A stretch of 64,000 nt of DNA from Gaiellasilicea sp037721555 (GCA_037721555.1 JBBJOI010000012.1:20564-84563), one strand, 5' to 3'. Numbered from the stretch's first letter, positions 17,418 through 25,894 are shown. Notes: generated by a model not told the origin, from the letters alone. Translations and numbers: made by a program.

Positions 17418-18251
17418 GTGGACGCTCTGCGTCAGATCGGTGGCTGGCCGGCGGAGCACAAGGCAGCGGGCGTCGCGACCGCCGAAAGAGTGCTGGCGAC
17501 GGCGGGCCAGGCCGATCGCGTCTTCGCGTGGGCGTCGGTGAGCAAGCTCCTCGTCGGCTACGCAACCCTCGTCGCCGCCGAGGAGGGAACGCTGTCGTTG
17601 GACGATCCGGCCGGGCCGGAGGGGTCGACGATTCGCCACCTCCTTGCGCACGCTTCCGGCCTCGGCCCCGACGGGGAGCTCCTCTCCGCGCCGGGACGGA
17701 CGCGGATCTACTCGAACAACGGCATCAACGTCCTCGCCCGGGAGCTCGGCGCGAGCGCCGAGATGGCCTTCTCGGACTATCTCGTCGAGGCCGTCCTGCT
17801 CCCGCTCGACCTGGGCGCCGAGCTGCACGGCTATCCGGCCGGTGGCGTGATCGGCTCGCTGAACGACCTGCTCCGCTTCGGCCGTGAGCTGCTCTCCCCG
17901 ACGCTCGTCGCCCGCGAGACGCTGGACCGAGCGACGAGCGTCCAGTTCCCCGGCCTCAAGGGCGTCCTCCCGGGGTACGGGCGCCAGGATCCGAATGACT
18001 GGGGGATCGGGTTCGAGCTGAAGAGCGCGAAGTCGCCCCACTGGACGGGCAGCCGCAACTCACCGGGCACGTTCGGCCATTTTGGCTCGAAACCCGGCTC
18101 GGCCACCTTCCTCTGGGTGGACCGTGAGGCGGAGCTCGCGTGCGCCGCCCTCTCAGACGTCGATTTCGGAGACTGGGCGCGGGAAGCGTGGCCAATGCTC
18201 TCCGACGCGGTGCTCGCGGAGGCGGATCAGCCGCCGACCGGCGTGGTCTAG
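17418..18251 (+). CDS. Serine hydrolase, class C beta-lactamase / DD-peptidase family
   Basis: 277 aa without a signal peptide, so probably cytosolic. It has the SxxK nucleophile motif in ASVSKLL (near residue 44), a YSN triad in IYSNNG and a HFGSKPG segment in place of KTG, the usual trio of beta-lactamase/esterase-fold enzymes. Shorter than secreted beta-lactamases (about 350 aa), so an esterase or amidase role is more likely than resistance. The GTG at 17418 is preferred over the longer reading, which would overlap the divergent RidA gene. Confidence 0.75.
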   Translation: MDALRQIGGWPAEHKAAGVATAERVLATAGQADRVFAWASVSKLLVGYATLVAAEEGTLSLDDPAGPEGSTIRHLLAHASGLGPDGELLSAPGRTRIYSNNGINVLARELGASAEMAFSDYLVEAVLLPLDLGAELHGYPAGGVIGSLNDLLRFGRELLSPTLVARETLDRATSVQFPGLKGVLPGYGRQDPNDWGIGFELKSAKSPHWTGSRNSPGTFGHFGSKPGSATFLWVDREAELACAALSDVDFGDWAREAWPMLSDAVLAEADQPPTGVV

Positions 18252-18254
18252 CCT

Positions 18255-18971
18255 CTAGCCGCGGAAGAACGGCAGCACAGCTTGATTGAACGCCGCCGGT
18301 CGCTCGAGGTTCGGTAGGTGGCCGGCACCCTCGATCACGACCTTTCGTGCTCCGAGGATCCGGCGCTCCAGGAGCGCGACCATCTCGAGCATGTCGGGCA
18401 CGTCTCTAGCTCCGATGACCAGCAGCGTGGGCACGGCCACCTCGCCCAGCCGCTCCCGCGCCGGCGGCTCGGCCCAATCGACGTCGACCTCGTCCTCCAC
18501 CGGCAGCTGCAGCTCGTAGGTGCGGATGGTCATGTCCCGGACGAGCACCGCGACCTCGTCGTCGGCGTCGTCGGCGAGCCACATCCGGGCCTGCGCCTCC
18601 GCCGCTCCGGCGAGGTCACCCTTCTCGATCGCCGCCTCCTCCTCGGCGAATCCCGCCCGCGCACCCTCGGCCCAGTCCCAGCCGCCCAGCCCGGGCGCGA
18701 CGAGGACGAGCCTGGCGACGAGGTCGGGCCGGGACAGCGCCAGGTCGAGCGCGATCCTGCCGCCGAACGACGCGCCGACGACGGTCGAGCCTGGCGGCGT
18801 CCGTTCCGCCACCCAGTCGACGTACGACAGGCCGCCGGGCACGAGCGGCTCCTCGCCGAAGCCGGGGAGGTCGAACGTGTGGACGCGGTGCTCGGTCGAG
18901 AAGCTCTCGAGCTGCGGCTCCCACATCCGCGAGTCGGCGATGCCTGCGTGGACGAGGACGACGTCGCTCAT
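18255..18971 (-). CDS. Alpha/beta hydrolase
   Basis: 238-aa alpha/beta-hydrolase-fold protein. Nucleophile elbow GASFGG, oxyanion region VLVHAG, acid within VIGARDVPD and the His in EGAGHLPNLERPAAF are all visible. Resembles carboxylesterase/lactonase-like members; substrate not predictable. The start overlaps the CNB-domain gene stop (ATGA), so the two are translationally coupled. Confidence 0.85.
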   Translation of the reverse strand: MSDVVLVHAGIADSRMWEPQLESFSTEHRVHTFDLPGFGEEPLVPGGLSYVDWVAERTPPGSTVVGASFGGRIALDLALSRPDLVARLVLVAPGLGGWDWAEGARAGFAEEEAAIEKGDLAGAAEAQARMWLADDADDEVAVLVRDMTIRTYELQLPVEDEVDVDWAEPPARERLGEVAVPTLLVIGARDVPDMLEMVALLERRILGARKVVIEGAGHLPNLERPAAFNQAVLPFFRG

Positions 18972-19339
18972 GCGTCCTCTGCGAAGAGCGGCCGCAGGTG
19001 CTCGTCGAACGTCTCCCGGTCGCAGCTCGCGACGACCGCGGGGGTGATTGCTCGCACCGTCGCCGTTCGCGGGATGTTCATCGCGAGCGCCACCTCGCCG
19101 AAGTACTCGCCGGGCCGGAGCACTCGGCGTTCGCCCAGGCCCTCCTGGGACACATTGAGCATCCCGGCGAGGAGAACGTAGAAGCGCTCACCCGCGTCGC
19201 CCTGTGTCACCACCGGCGAGCCGGCCGGAACCTCCTCCCGAGCCATCTTTCCCGCCAGGCGGTGCAGCTGCTCACCCGGAAGGCCGGACAGGAGGCCGAT
19301 CCGCGACAGCTCGTGAACCGTGGCGGGAACGTGCCTCAT
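18968..19339 (-). CDS. Stand-alone cyclic nucleotide-binding domain protein
   Basis: 123 aa comprising a single CRP-type beta-roll: EEVPAGSPVVTQGDAGERFYVLLAG followed by the phosphate-binding cassette FGEVALAMNIPRTATVRA (GE...R-T-A). No DNA-binding helix-turn-helix follows, so it is a sensor/adaptor rather than a transcription factor. Sits between a small acidic protein and a hydrolase, each overlapping by 4 bases, suggesting ligand-dependent control of the neighbour (inference). Confidence 0.85.
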   Translation of the reverse strand: MRHVPATVHELSRIGLLSGLPGEQLHRLAGKMAREEVPAGSPVVTQGDAGERFYVLLAGMLNVSQEGLGERRVLRPGEYFGEVALAMNIPRTATVRAITPAVVASCDRETFDEHLRPLFAEDA

Positions 19340-19464
19340 TCGTCGTTGTCCCCTTCGGTGCCAGGGGTCTCGGCGTCCGGCTCGAGCGAGCCGCGCATGT
19401 CCTCTTCCTCCTCGAGACGCTCGGGCGTCTGCTCGTCGTGACTTGGACGGGGATCGTCCTGCAT
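19336..19464 (-). CDS. Small acidic protein, unknown function
   Basis: 42 codons starting with ATG at 19464, preceded by a GAGAGGAG ribosome-binding site, and ending as ATGA with the start of the CNB-domain gene. About 40 percent of residues are Asp or Glu (for example RLEEEED), with no hydrophobic stretch, so it is probably disordered. The SD and stop-start coupling support a real gene. I do not recognise the family. Confidence 0.6.
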   Translation of the reverse strand: MQDDPRPSHDEQTPERLEEEEDMRGSLEPDAETPGTEGDNDE

Positions 19465-19506
19465 CGCGCTCCTCTCGCTGTGGTCGCCCCGCAGTATCGT
19501 CGGCCC

Positions 19507-20013
19507 GTGGGCATCCTCGACGGCTGGAGCTTTTGTCCCCGCTGCGCGTCGCCGCTCACGCGGCGCCTCTCGTCGGTGAACTGCACGTCCTGCGGCTGGG
19601 TCGGTTGGTCGAATCCTGTGCCGGGGGCCCAGGCGGTCGTCGAGCGGGACGGCCGGGTGCTGCTCGGCCGGCGCCGCTCCGATCCCTCCGCCGGGCTCTG
19701 GGACCTGCCCGGTGGCTTCGTGGACGAACACGAGCATCCGCTCGAGGCGCTCGAGCGAGAGCTTCGAGAGGAGACGGGCCTCGCGATCGAGCCGACGGAG
19801 TTCCTCGGCATCTGGATGCAGCCCTACGACGACCGAAACGTCCTCTGCCTCACCTGGCTGGCGCACCCCGTGCGCGGCACCGAGCGCGCGGGCGACGACC
19901 TGACCGAGCTGCACTGGTTCGGCCGCGACGACCTGCCGGCGCCGGTCGAGCTTGCATTCTCGACCTTCGTCGAGATTCTGTCACTCTGGCGCGCGCGGGA
20001 CGAGGACGCGTAG
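19507..20013 (+). CDS. NUDIX hydrolase with N-terminal zinc ribbon
   Basis: 168 aa. A short zinc ribbon (CPRC...CTSC, residues about 9-30) precedes a NUDIX domain with the box GGFVDEHEHPLEALERELREETGL (REEXG core near residues 90-95). The zinc ribbon plus NUDIX layout is seen in NADH-pyrophosphatase-like and related enzymes that cleave nucleoside diphosphates linked to X. GTG start, 43 bp from the divergent small acidic gene. The 3' end overlaps the convergent lipid-kinase gene by 33 bp. Confidence 0.85.
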   Translation: MGILDGWSFCPRCASPLTRRLSSVNCTSCGWVGWSNPVPGAQAVVERDGRVLLGRRRSDPSAGLWDLPGGFVDEHEHPLEALERELREETGLAIEPTEFLGIWMQPYDDRNVLCLTWLAHPVRGTERAGDDLTELHWFGRDDLPAPVELAFSTFVEILSLWRARDEDA

Positions 20014-20784
20014 TGCCTGCGGGTCGAGCCGAAACCGCAGCGGTGTCTCCAGTTGCTCGGGCTCGCCGTCCACGGCGGCACGCAGACGAGGCTGCCCCGA
20101 GCCGATCTCCAGCTCGGTGCAGCTGCGCTCCTCCCACGTGATTCGCCGGAAGCCGTGCGGGATGTAGAGGTGCAGCAGCCCCTCGTCGAGGCGCTCGCGC
20201 TCACCGAGCGAGAGCAGCTCCAGGCTGTAGTGGTTGTTCCCGACGAGCACGAGGCGTGCCCGCACCCGCTCCCCGTCGATCGTGAACCGCTGCCGGCGGC
20301 GCCGGTCCTTCAGCGTCAGCAGGATCGCGCGTAGTCGCGCGAGCGCGTCACGGCGGCGCCGATGATGCTCGCGGCGGTGCACGAGGAGCGCGTACAGCCC
20401 GAGGGAGACGTTGTTGAGAAACAGGCGTTCTCCGACGCGGCCGACGTCGACACGCCGCTCCTCGCCGACGAAGGCGTCGAGCGCCCGGAGCGGGTCGTCA
20501 CGGTCGAGCCCGAGGTCGCGTGCGAAGTGATTGCGCGTTCCGAACGGGATGCAGGCGAACGGGAGGTCTCGTTCGATCGCCACGCCGGCGACTACCGCCA
20601 GCGACCCGTCCCCGCCCGCCATCCCGAGGATATCGGCGTCCGCCTCCCGTGCGAGCGCCTCCAGGTCGTCGCTCTCCTCGAGCACGTGCACGCGGATGCC
20701 CCGCCGCTCCGCCTCTGCGCGGAGCTCGTCCGGGCTCGGGGACTCGCTCCCGGAGCGCGGGTTCAGGATCAGGAATCCAGTCAT
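19981..20784 (-). CDS. Diacylglycerol/lipid kinase family protein (YegS/DagK-like)
   Basis: 267 aa. N-terminal ILNPRSGS, the catalytic GGDGS motif in LGMAGGDGSLAVVAGVA, the PFGTRNHFARDLGL segment and a C-terminal half with LVLVGNNHYS match the DAGK-cat/YegS family, which phosphorylates diacylglycerol or related lipids at the membrane face. The ATG at 20784 gives the family's usual N-terminus; upstream in-frame sequence is not conserved-looking. Near-normal length. Confidence 0.85.
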   Translation of the reverse strand: MTGFLILNPRSGSESPSPDELRAEAERRGIRVHVLEESDDLEALAREADADILGMAGGDGSLAVVAGVAIERDLPFACIPFGTRNHFARDLGLDRDDPLRALDAFVGEERRVDVGRVGERLFLNNVSLGLYALLVHRREHHRRRRDALARLRAILLTLKDRRRRQRFTIDGERVRARLVLVGNNHYSLELLSLGERERLDEGLLHLYIPHGFRRITWEERSCTELEIGSGQPRLRAAVDGEPEQLETPLRFRLDPQALRVLVPRAPE

Positions 20785-20869
20785 GTCGAGGGATGAGATC
20801 TGCGCGCCCGCAAGATGGGCCGTTCGGCCCATGTCCCCACCAGGCCCAGAGCCGATCATCCGGTCTGAA

Positions 20870-21016
20870 ATGAACGATCGCGGCTTCCACTATATCGACG
20901 AGGATCTCGGAGAGAGCTGGATCGAGGACTGGGCTGCAGTCGGTGTTCGTGAGCTCGAGGCACTGCTCGCGAACCACGCCGCCTTCCGCGGCTACCTCGA
21001 CACGGTTGAGGAGTAG
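20870..21016 (+). CDS. Small protein, unknown function
   Basis: 48 aa (MNDRGFHYIDEDLGESWIEDW start), acidic, with Trp/Tyr-rich N-terminal half and a predicted helix GVRELEALLANHAAFRGYL. Ordered-looking composition and a clean stop argue that it is coding, but the start is uncertain (upstream in-frame ATGs exist) and no clear SD is seen. Divergent from the lipid kinase by 85 bp. Not recognised. Confidence 0.45.
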   Translation: MNDRGFHYIDEDLGESWIEDWAAVGVRELEALLANHAAFRGYLDTVEE

Positions 21017-21051
21017 CGGGCGGGTAGTAGCACGCGAGGAGTAGCAGTCGA

Positions 21052-21115
21052 GGAGGGGAGAACGGCTTGGCTTCGTCCAGGGAGTAGCTCCCCTGCGTTT
21101 GCCGTTGCTTCCTCC
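21052..21115 (+). repeat. Nested inverted repeats between two genes
   Basis: An outer imperfect pair, 21052-21066 and 21101-21115 (GGAGG...AACGGC against GCCGTT...CCTCC), encloses an inner hairpin CAGGGAG-TAG-CTCCCCTG at 21079-21096. The stretch 21014-21052 also has recurring GTAG and GAGGAG motifs. It could end transcription of the small gene or fold in the leader of the DUF2231 gene. No poly-T run follows. Confidence 0.45.
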
Positions 21116-21132
21116 GCGGGTAGTGAGCGAGG

Positions 21133-21654
21133 GTGAAGCCGGAGTACCTCCTCCGCGGGATGCCTGGCCATCCCGTGCACCCGCCGCTCACGGACGCGAC
21201 GGTCGGCATCTACACGTTTGCGACCATCGCCGCCGTTCTCTCTGCGCTCGGAATCGCGGAGGACGCGGCCGCCAAGGGCTGGGCGCTCGCCCTCGTGATC
21301 GGGCTCATCGTCTCGGCGGCGACCTCGGCGACGGGCCTCATCGACTGGCTGCAGATCTCGGGGGGGACGCCCCTGAAGCGGACGGCCACCTCACATCTCT
21401 TCGCCATGCTCGCAGCAACCGCCTTTTTCCTGATCGCCGCGATCGTCGGTTACTCCGACGGGATGGACGGGGTCGTCGGCTCGGGATCCCTGATCCTGAC
21501 CCTGATCGCCTTCGGCCTGCTCACGCTCGGCGGATGGCTCGGGGGCGCGATCGTCTTCGTCCACGGCATGCGCGTACTGAATCTCGTCGAGGAACCGACG
21601 CACCGTGCGGTGTCGCCGGTTCCCCACGCAGAGAAAGAGGCTGCCGAGAACTAG
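21133..21654 (+). CDS. DUF2231-domain membrane protein
   Basis: 173 aa with about four membrane helices. The N-terminal GMPGHPVHPPLTDATVGIYTFATI segment is the signature of DUF2231 proteins, which carry conserved His residues near the membrane surface and may bind heme or metal. GTG start at 21133. Stand-alone gene convergent with trxA; function in the cell unknown. Confidence 0.8.
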   Translation: MKPEYLLRGMPGHPVHPPLTDATVGIYTFATIAAVLSALGIAEDAAAKGWALALVIGLIVSAATSATGLIDWLQISGGTPLKRTATSHLFAMLAATAFFLIAAIVGYSDGMDGVVGSGSLILTLIAFGLLTLGGWLGGAIVFVHGMRVLNLVEEPTHRAVSPVPHAEKEAAEN

Positions 21655-21699
21655 CCGCCGAGAACTAGCCGCCGCCGGGCTTTGCCGACGAGTCGGTGT

Positions 21700-22023
21700 T
21701 TACGAGTCGGGGGCGAGGCCGAGTTGGCGCTCGAGGGAACCCTTGGGTTGAGCGCCCATCGCGGAGGCGGCCGGCTCACCGTCGCGGAAGAGGATCATCG
21801 TCGGGATCGATGCGATCCCGTAGCGCTCGGCAAGCGCGCGTTCCTCGTCGATGTTCACCTTCACGAGCTTCAACTCGCCATTGCGCTCCTCGACGATCTT
21901 GTCGAGTACCGGCGCGACGGCGTGGCAGGGGCCGCACCATTCCGCCCAGAAGTCGACGATCACGGGCGTCTCGCTCTTCGTGACCTCCTGCTCGAAGGTC
22001 GACTCGGTGACTGCGGTTGACAT
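21700..22023 (-). CDS. trxA: Thioredoxin
   Basis: 107-aa classic thioredoxin with WCGPC (Cys30, Cys33), the preceding VIVDFWAEW strand, cis-Pro in ASIPTMILF and a C-terminal GxxxxxxLxxxL helix. Cytosolic disulfide reductant; a plausible electron donor for peroxiredoxins, including the Sec-peroxiredoxin of this window (inference). ATG at 22023 chosen because the longer reading adds an unconserved leader. Divergent from ileS by 62 bp. Confidence 0.95.
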   Translation of the reverse strand: MSTAVTESTFEQEVTKSETPVIVDFWAEWCGPCHAVAPVLDKIVEERNGELKLVKVNIDEERALAERYGIASIPTMILFRDGEPAASAMGAQPKGSLERQLGLAPDS

Positions 22024-22085
22024 GGAAGTTGGTCCCTTCGCTGGAGTTGCTGAATCGAGCGGGGGAAAGTACCCGCCCTCCGACA

Positions 22086-25000
22086 ATGAAAACGACAGGG
22101 GCAGACGGACTGTTCCCTAGAATCGAGGAGGTCGTGTTCAAGCCGTTCGAGGACAAGCCCGACCACCCCGCCCTCGAGCTGGAGATCCTGGAGCTCTGGG
22201 AGCGGGAGGGCACCTTCGAGCAGCTCCGCAAGCAGAACCGCGGTGGCCCGAAGTGGAGCTTCGTCGATGGGCCGGTGACGGCGAACAAGAAGCTCGCGGT
22301 GCATACGGCGTGGGGCCGCACGCTGAAGGATGTCTTCCAGCGGTACAAGGCGTCGCGGGGGTTCGACCAGCGCTACCAGAACGGCTTCGACTGCCAGGGA
22401 CTTTGGATCGAGGTCGGGGTCGAGCGCTCGCTCGGGCTCAACTCGAAGCGCGAGATCGAGGAGTACGGCCTCGCCGAGTTCGCACGGCAATGTCGCGAGT
22501 TCGTCATCGGCTACTCGGAGGACCTGACGCGGGGCTCGAAGCGGCTCGGTCAGTGGATGGACTGGGGAAACGACTACTTCACCTTCAGCGACACGAACAT
22601 CGAGTACGTCTGGCGGTTTCTCAAGCGCGTCCACGAACAGGGCTGGCTCTCCCTAGGCCATCGCTCGACGGAGTGGTGCCCACGGTGCGGGACGTCGATC
22701 TCGGCGCACGAGCTGCACGGAAGCTATTCCGACCGCGCCGATCCCTCGCTCTATGTGCGCCTGCCGCTCCTCGAGCGCCCGCAGGAGTCTCTCGTGATCT
22801 GGACGACCACACCCTGGACACTCCCCGCGAATGTCGCGGCGGCGGTGCAGCCGGATGCGTTCTACGGCAGGCGCGAGAACGGCGAGTGGGTCGCGGTCGC
22901 GCGCTACCCCGAGGAGGCGTTCGCCGAGCGGCTGCAGGGCGGCGAGCTGGTGGGCTGGAGGTACCGGGGCCCGTTCGACGAGCTCGAGCCGGGTGCAGGG
23001 GTCGAGCACCGGGTGATCCCCTGGGAGCAGGTCTCGTTGGAGGAGGGAACGGGAATCGTCCACATCGCGCCCGGCGCGGGGCAGGAGGATTTCGAGCTCG
23101 GTCGGATTCACGACCTGCCGGTGCTGATGCCCGTGGACGAGGCCGGCCGCTTCCTCGATGAGTACGGCTGGCTGCACGGGCTCTCGACCTCCGAGGCGGC
23201 CGACCAGATCATCGGCTACCTGGGTGAACGCGGCGTCCTCCTCGCGGCCGGGCTTCACGAGCATCGGTACCCCCACTGCTGGCGCTGCGACACGCCGCTC
23301 ATCTGGCGCGTCACCGACGACTGGCTGATCTCCGTCGACGAGCTCCGCCCGAGACTCCTGAGCGCCAACGCCGAGGTCGAGTGGACGCCCGCCTACATGG
23401 GTAAGCGCATGGACGACTGGCTGCGGAACATGGGTGACTGGAACATCTCCCGGCGCCGCTACTACGGGTTGCCGCTGCCCTTCTACCCGTGCGGCTGCGG
23501 GCACCTGAACGTCGTCGGCTCGAAAGCGGAGCTGCTCGAGCGTGCGACGGGGGGTGTCGCGCAGCTGGAGGAGCTGCGCCGGCCCTGGGTCGACGAGGTA
23601 CCGATCCGGTGCGAGTCGTGCGGGGACGAGGTGCGCCGCGTCCTCGAGGTGGGGGACGTCTGGCTCGACGCAGGCATCGTTCCGTTCTCGACGCTCGGGT
23701 GGCAGAGCCAGGAGTACGTCTCCGAGGGTTATGCGACCGGGGCCGCGAAAGGGCTGACGACCGCCGACCTGCCGGATCACGCCTACTGGGAGGAGTGGTT
23801 CCCGGCCGACTGGGTGTCGGAGATGCGGGAGCAGATCAGGCTCTGGTTCTACTCGCAGCACTTCATGTCGGTCGTGCTGACGGGGCAGGCGCCGTACCGG
23901 CGCGTGCTCGGGTACGAGAAGATGCTCGACGAGACGGGGCGCGAGATGCACGGCTCGTGGGGGAACATGATCGAGGCTGAGGATGCCTTCGCTCGCATGG
24001 GTGCCGACGTGATGCGCTGGCAGTACTGCGCGCAGCCGCCGAACCAGAACCTCCTCTTCGGCTTCGGCCCCGGTCACGAGATCAAGCGCAAGCTGCTCAC
24101 GCTCTGGTACTCGATCGGCGGCTTCTTCATCCCTTACGCGAACATCGAGAGCTTCCGGCCCGAGTACAACGCGCCGAGCCAGCCCCGGACGGACCTGCAG
24201 CCGCTCGACCGCTGGCTCGTCGAACGTACGGCGCAGCTAGTCGACGACGCGACCGCAGGGTACGAGGCCTTTCTGACCGTCGATGTCATCCGGGCGTTTG
24301 AGGACTTCGTCGACGACGTCTCGAACTGGTACATCCGCCGGTCTCGGCGCCGCTTCTGGGACGGGGACGCGGCTGCGCTCGAGACGCTCTGGTCTGCGCT
24401 CGTGCAGGCGATCCGCGTGATCGCTCCGGTGATGCCTTTCCTGGCGGAGCACCTCTGGCAGCGCCTGGTGCGCGAGCCGTCCCTGGGCGAGCCGCCGGTG
24501 TCCGTCCATCTCGCGGGCTGGCCAGAGGTCGGGGGAGCCGATCAGGCGCTGCTCGACGAGGTTGCGGAGGTGCGACGGGTCGTCGGTCTAGGGCATGCCG
24601 CCCGCGCCGCCTCGCAGCTGAAGCTGCGCCAGCCGCTCCGCCGCCTTGTGGTGGAAGGTGCCTCGCTGTCGGAGGCACATGCTGATCAGATCAGGGACGA
24701 GTTGCGCGTCAAGACGGTCGAGTTCGGGCCGGTCGACGCGACGGAGCTCCACGTGAAGCCGCACCTGCCCGCGCTCGGGCCGAAGCTCGGCAAGGCGCTG
24801 GGCGCGCTGCGCGCTGCGCTGGCGGCGGGCGAGTTCGAGGAGCTTCCCGGCGGGAGGTTCCGCGCCGCCGGCCACGAGCTCGGCCCCGATGAGGTTCTCG
24901 TGGAGCGCTCCGGCAAGGAAGGCTGGGCTGTCACCTCCGAGGATGGCGTCACGGTTGCGCTCGACACGCGGCTTGATGACGAGCTCGAGCTCGAGCGCCG

Positions 25001-25196
25001 GGTCTACGAGCTGATCCACACGCTCAACGGGATGCGGAAAGAGCAAGGGCTGGAGCTGACGGACCGGATCGCGGTGACGCTCCCGGCCGGAGCCGCCGAC
25101 CTGCTGGGCTACGCCGACTGGATCAAGGCGGAGGTGCTCGCCGTCTCGATCGTGACCGACGGGTTCCGCGCGGAGCCTCGGATCGCGAAGGCCTGA
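22086..25196 (+). CDS. ileS: Isoleucyl-tRNA synthetase (atypical signature motifs)
   Basis: 1036-aa class I synthetase. Editing domain (TTPWTLPANVAAAV near residues 238-251), catalytic WMDWGNDYFTF region and the C-terminal anticodon-binding domain are complete. The HIGH motif appears as HTAW (73-76, in GPVTANKKLAVHTAWGRT), close to the HHAW form of one IleRS clade. The KMSKS region reads REMHGSWGN (about 618-626), where that clade usually has MHKS. The ATG at 22086 gives the expected N-terminus. No room for a T-box leader: only 62 nt separate it from trxA. Confidence 0.88.
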   Translation: MKTTGADGLFPRIEEVVFKPFEDKPDHPALELEILELWEREGTFEQLRKQNRGGPKWSFVDGPVTANKKLAVHTAWGRTLKDVFQRYKASRGFDQRYQNGFDCQGLWIEVGVERSLGLNSKREIEEYGLAEFARQCREFVIGYSEDLTRGSKRLGQWMDWGNDYFTFSDTNIEYVWRFLKRVHEQGWLSLGHRSTEWCPRCGTSISAHELHGSYSDRADPSLYVRLPLLERPQESLVIWTTTPWTLPANVAAAVQPDAFYGRRENGEWVAVARYPEEAFAERLQGGELVGWRYRGPFDELEPGAGVEHRVIPWEQVSLEEGTGIVHIAPGAGQEDFELGRIHDLPVLMPVDEAGRFLDEYGWLHGLSTSEAADQIIGYLGERGVLLAAGLHEHRYPHCWRCDTPLIWRVTDDWLISVDELRPRLLSANAEVEWTPAYMGKRMDDWLRNMGDWNISRRRYYGLPLPFYPCGCGHLNVVGSKAELLERATGGVAQLEELRRPWVDEVPIRCESCGDEVRRVLEVGDVWLDAGIVPFSTLGWQSQEYVSEGYATGAAKGLTTADLPDHAYWEEWFPADWVSEMREQIRLWFYSQHFMSVVLTGQAPYRRVLGYEKMLDETGREMHGSWGNMIEAEDAFARMGADVMRWQYCAQPPNQNLLFGFGPGHEIKRKLLTLWYSIGGFFIPYANIESFRPEYNAPSQPRTDLQPLDRWLVERTAQLVDDATAGYEAFLTVDVIRAFEDFVDDVSNWYIRRSRRRFWDGDAAALETLWSALVQAIRVIAPVMPFLAEHLWQRLVREPSLGEPPVSVHLAGWPEVGGADQALLDEVAEVRRVVGLGHAARAASQLKLRQPLRRLVVEGASLSEAHADQIRDELRVKTVEFGPVDATELHVKPHLPALGPKLGKALGALRAALAAGEFEELPGGRFRAAGHELGPDEVLVERSGKEGWAVTSEDGVTVALDTRLDDELELERRVYELIHTLNGMRKEQGLELTDRIAVTLPAGAADLLGYADWIKAEVLAVSIVTDGFRAEPRIAKA

Positions 25197-25209
25197 CGCG
25201 ACGCGGCAA

Positions 25210-25281
25210 GACGTGGCGGCCGCGGCCACGTCCGCAGCGCGCGCCGAAGAACAGGGACAGTCCCTGCTCGTCGGCGCGCGC
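25210..25281 (+). terminator. Two large hairpins after ileS
   Basis: First: GACGTGGC (25210-25217) against GCCACGTC (25225-25232). Second: GCGCGCGCCGA (25237-25247) against TCGGCGCGCGC (25271-25281), enclosing CAGGGAC-A-GTCCCTG (25252-25266). They lie 14 nt after the ileS stop. Without a T-run they may be a factor-dependent terminator or a mobile REP-type palindrome. The inner CAGGGACAGTCCCTG is a perfect interrupted palindrome. Confidence 0.55.
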
Positions 25282-25340
25282 CACGGCCGTGTCCTGAAGC
25301 GGCACTTGTCCCGGCTCGCACGTTCGCGAATGATCGCTGC

Positions 25341-25574
25341 GTGCGCGCTGACCTCTTCGCATGGTTCGGGCTGCGGTCGCCGGATCTTCCGCTGCGCGGG
25401 CTGACGGCGATCGCTGAGACGCGGCGCACACTCGACGAGGTCGAGCGGCTGTTGATCGTGACCGCGCGGACCGACGGATGGACGTGGGTCGACATCGGCG
25501 CAGCTATGGGGACGACCCGCCACGCGGCAAGGCGTCGTGCCGCCTGGATTGCTCAGGCGCCCGGCAGGGAGTAG
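25341..25574 (+). CDS. Small HTH-like protein, unknown function
   Basis: 77 aa from a GTG. The C-terminal half reads GWTWVDIGAAMGTTRHAARRRAAWIAQ, which looks like a helix-turn-helix of the kind that recognises DNA (WxxIGxxxGxTRxAARRR). The N-terminal half is a helical segment (RRTLDEVERLLIVTARTD). Short, possibly a DNA-binding regulator. It ends 20 nt before the zinc-ribbon gene on the same strand, so the two may be cotranscribed. Confidence 0.6.
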   Translation: MRADLFAWFGLRSPDLPLRGLTAIAETRRTLDEVERLLIVTARTDGWTWVDIGAAMGTTRHAARRRAAWIAQAPGRE

Positions 25575-25594
25575 CCTCCAAAGAGGAGGTGTCG

Positions 25595-25894
25595 ATGCAC
25601 GTGTGTGAACACTGCGGCGGATTGGTCGGCGATGCGTTTCGCTACTGCCCCTGGTGTGCCACGCCGCAGCGAGCGAAGCTCGTCGAGTTCTACGCCGGCA
25701 CCGGCGAGGAGAGCGGCAAGGCGCTCCGCGTCTCGCGCTATACCCGGGAGGGTCACGTCCGCTTCAGTGTGTGGGACGAGAGCGGCACCGCGGAGGCGGC
25801 GGTCTCGGTCGACGAGGCCGAGGGGGCGCGGCTCGCGGCCTTCCTGTCGAGGCCTCAGCAGCACCATTCGCTGCTCGAGCGTTTCGGTCTCTAG
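25595..25894 (+). CDS. Small zinc-ribbon protein
   Basis: 99 aa. The N-terminus holds CEHCGG and CPWC (Cys4-type ribbon, residues about 4-23); the rest is a beta-rich domain (VRFSVWDESGTAEAAVSVDEAEGARLAAFL). A good SD AGAGGAGG at 25582-25589 precedes the ATG. The stop overlaps the convergent ispH stop within a CTAG. Function unknown. Confidence 0.65.
   Translation: MHVCEHCGGLVGDAFRYCPWCATPQRAKLVEFYAGTGEESGKALRVSRYTREGHVRFSVWDESGTAEAAVSVDEAEGARLAAFLSRPQQHHSLLERFGL

Noticed and set aside
22024..22085. T-box leader for ileS, common in actinobacteria
   Set aside because: Only 62 nt exist between trxA and ileS and no T-box motif is present.
22653..24077. 474-codon minus-strand frame inside ileS
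   Set aside because: Shadow of the IleRS frame; low-complexity composition and no recognisable domain.
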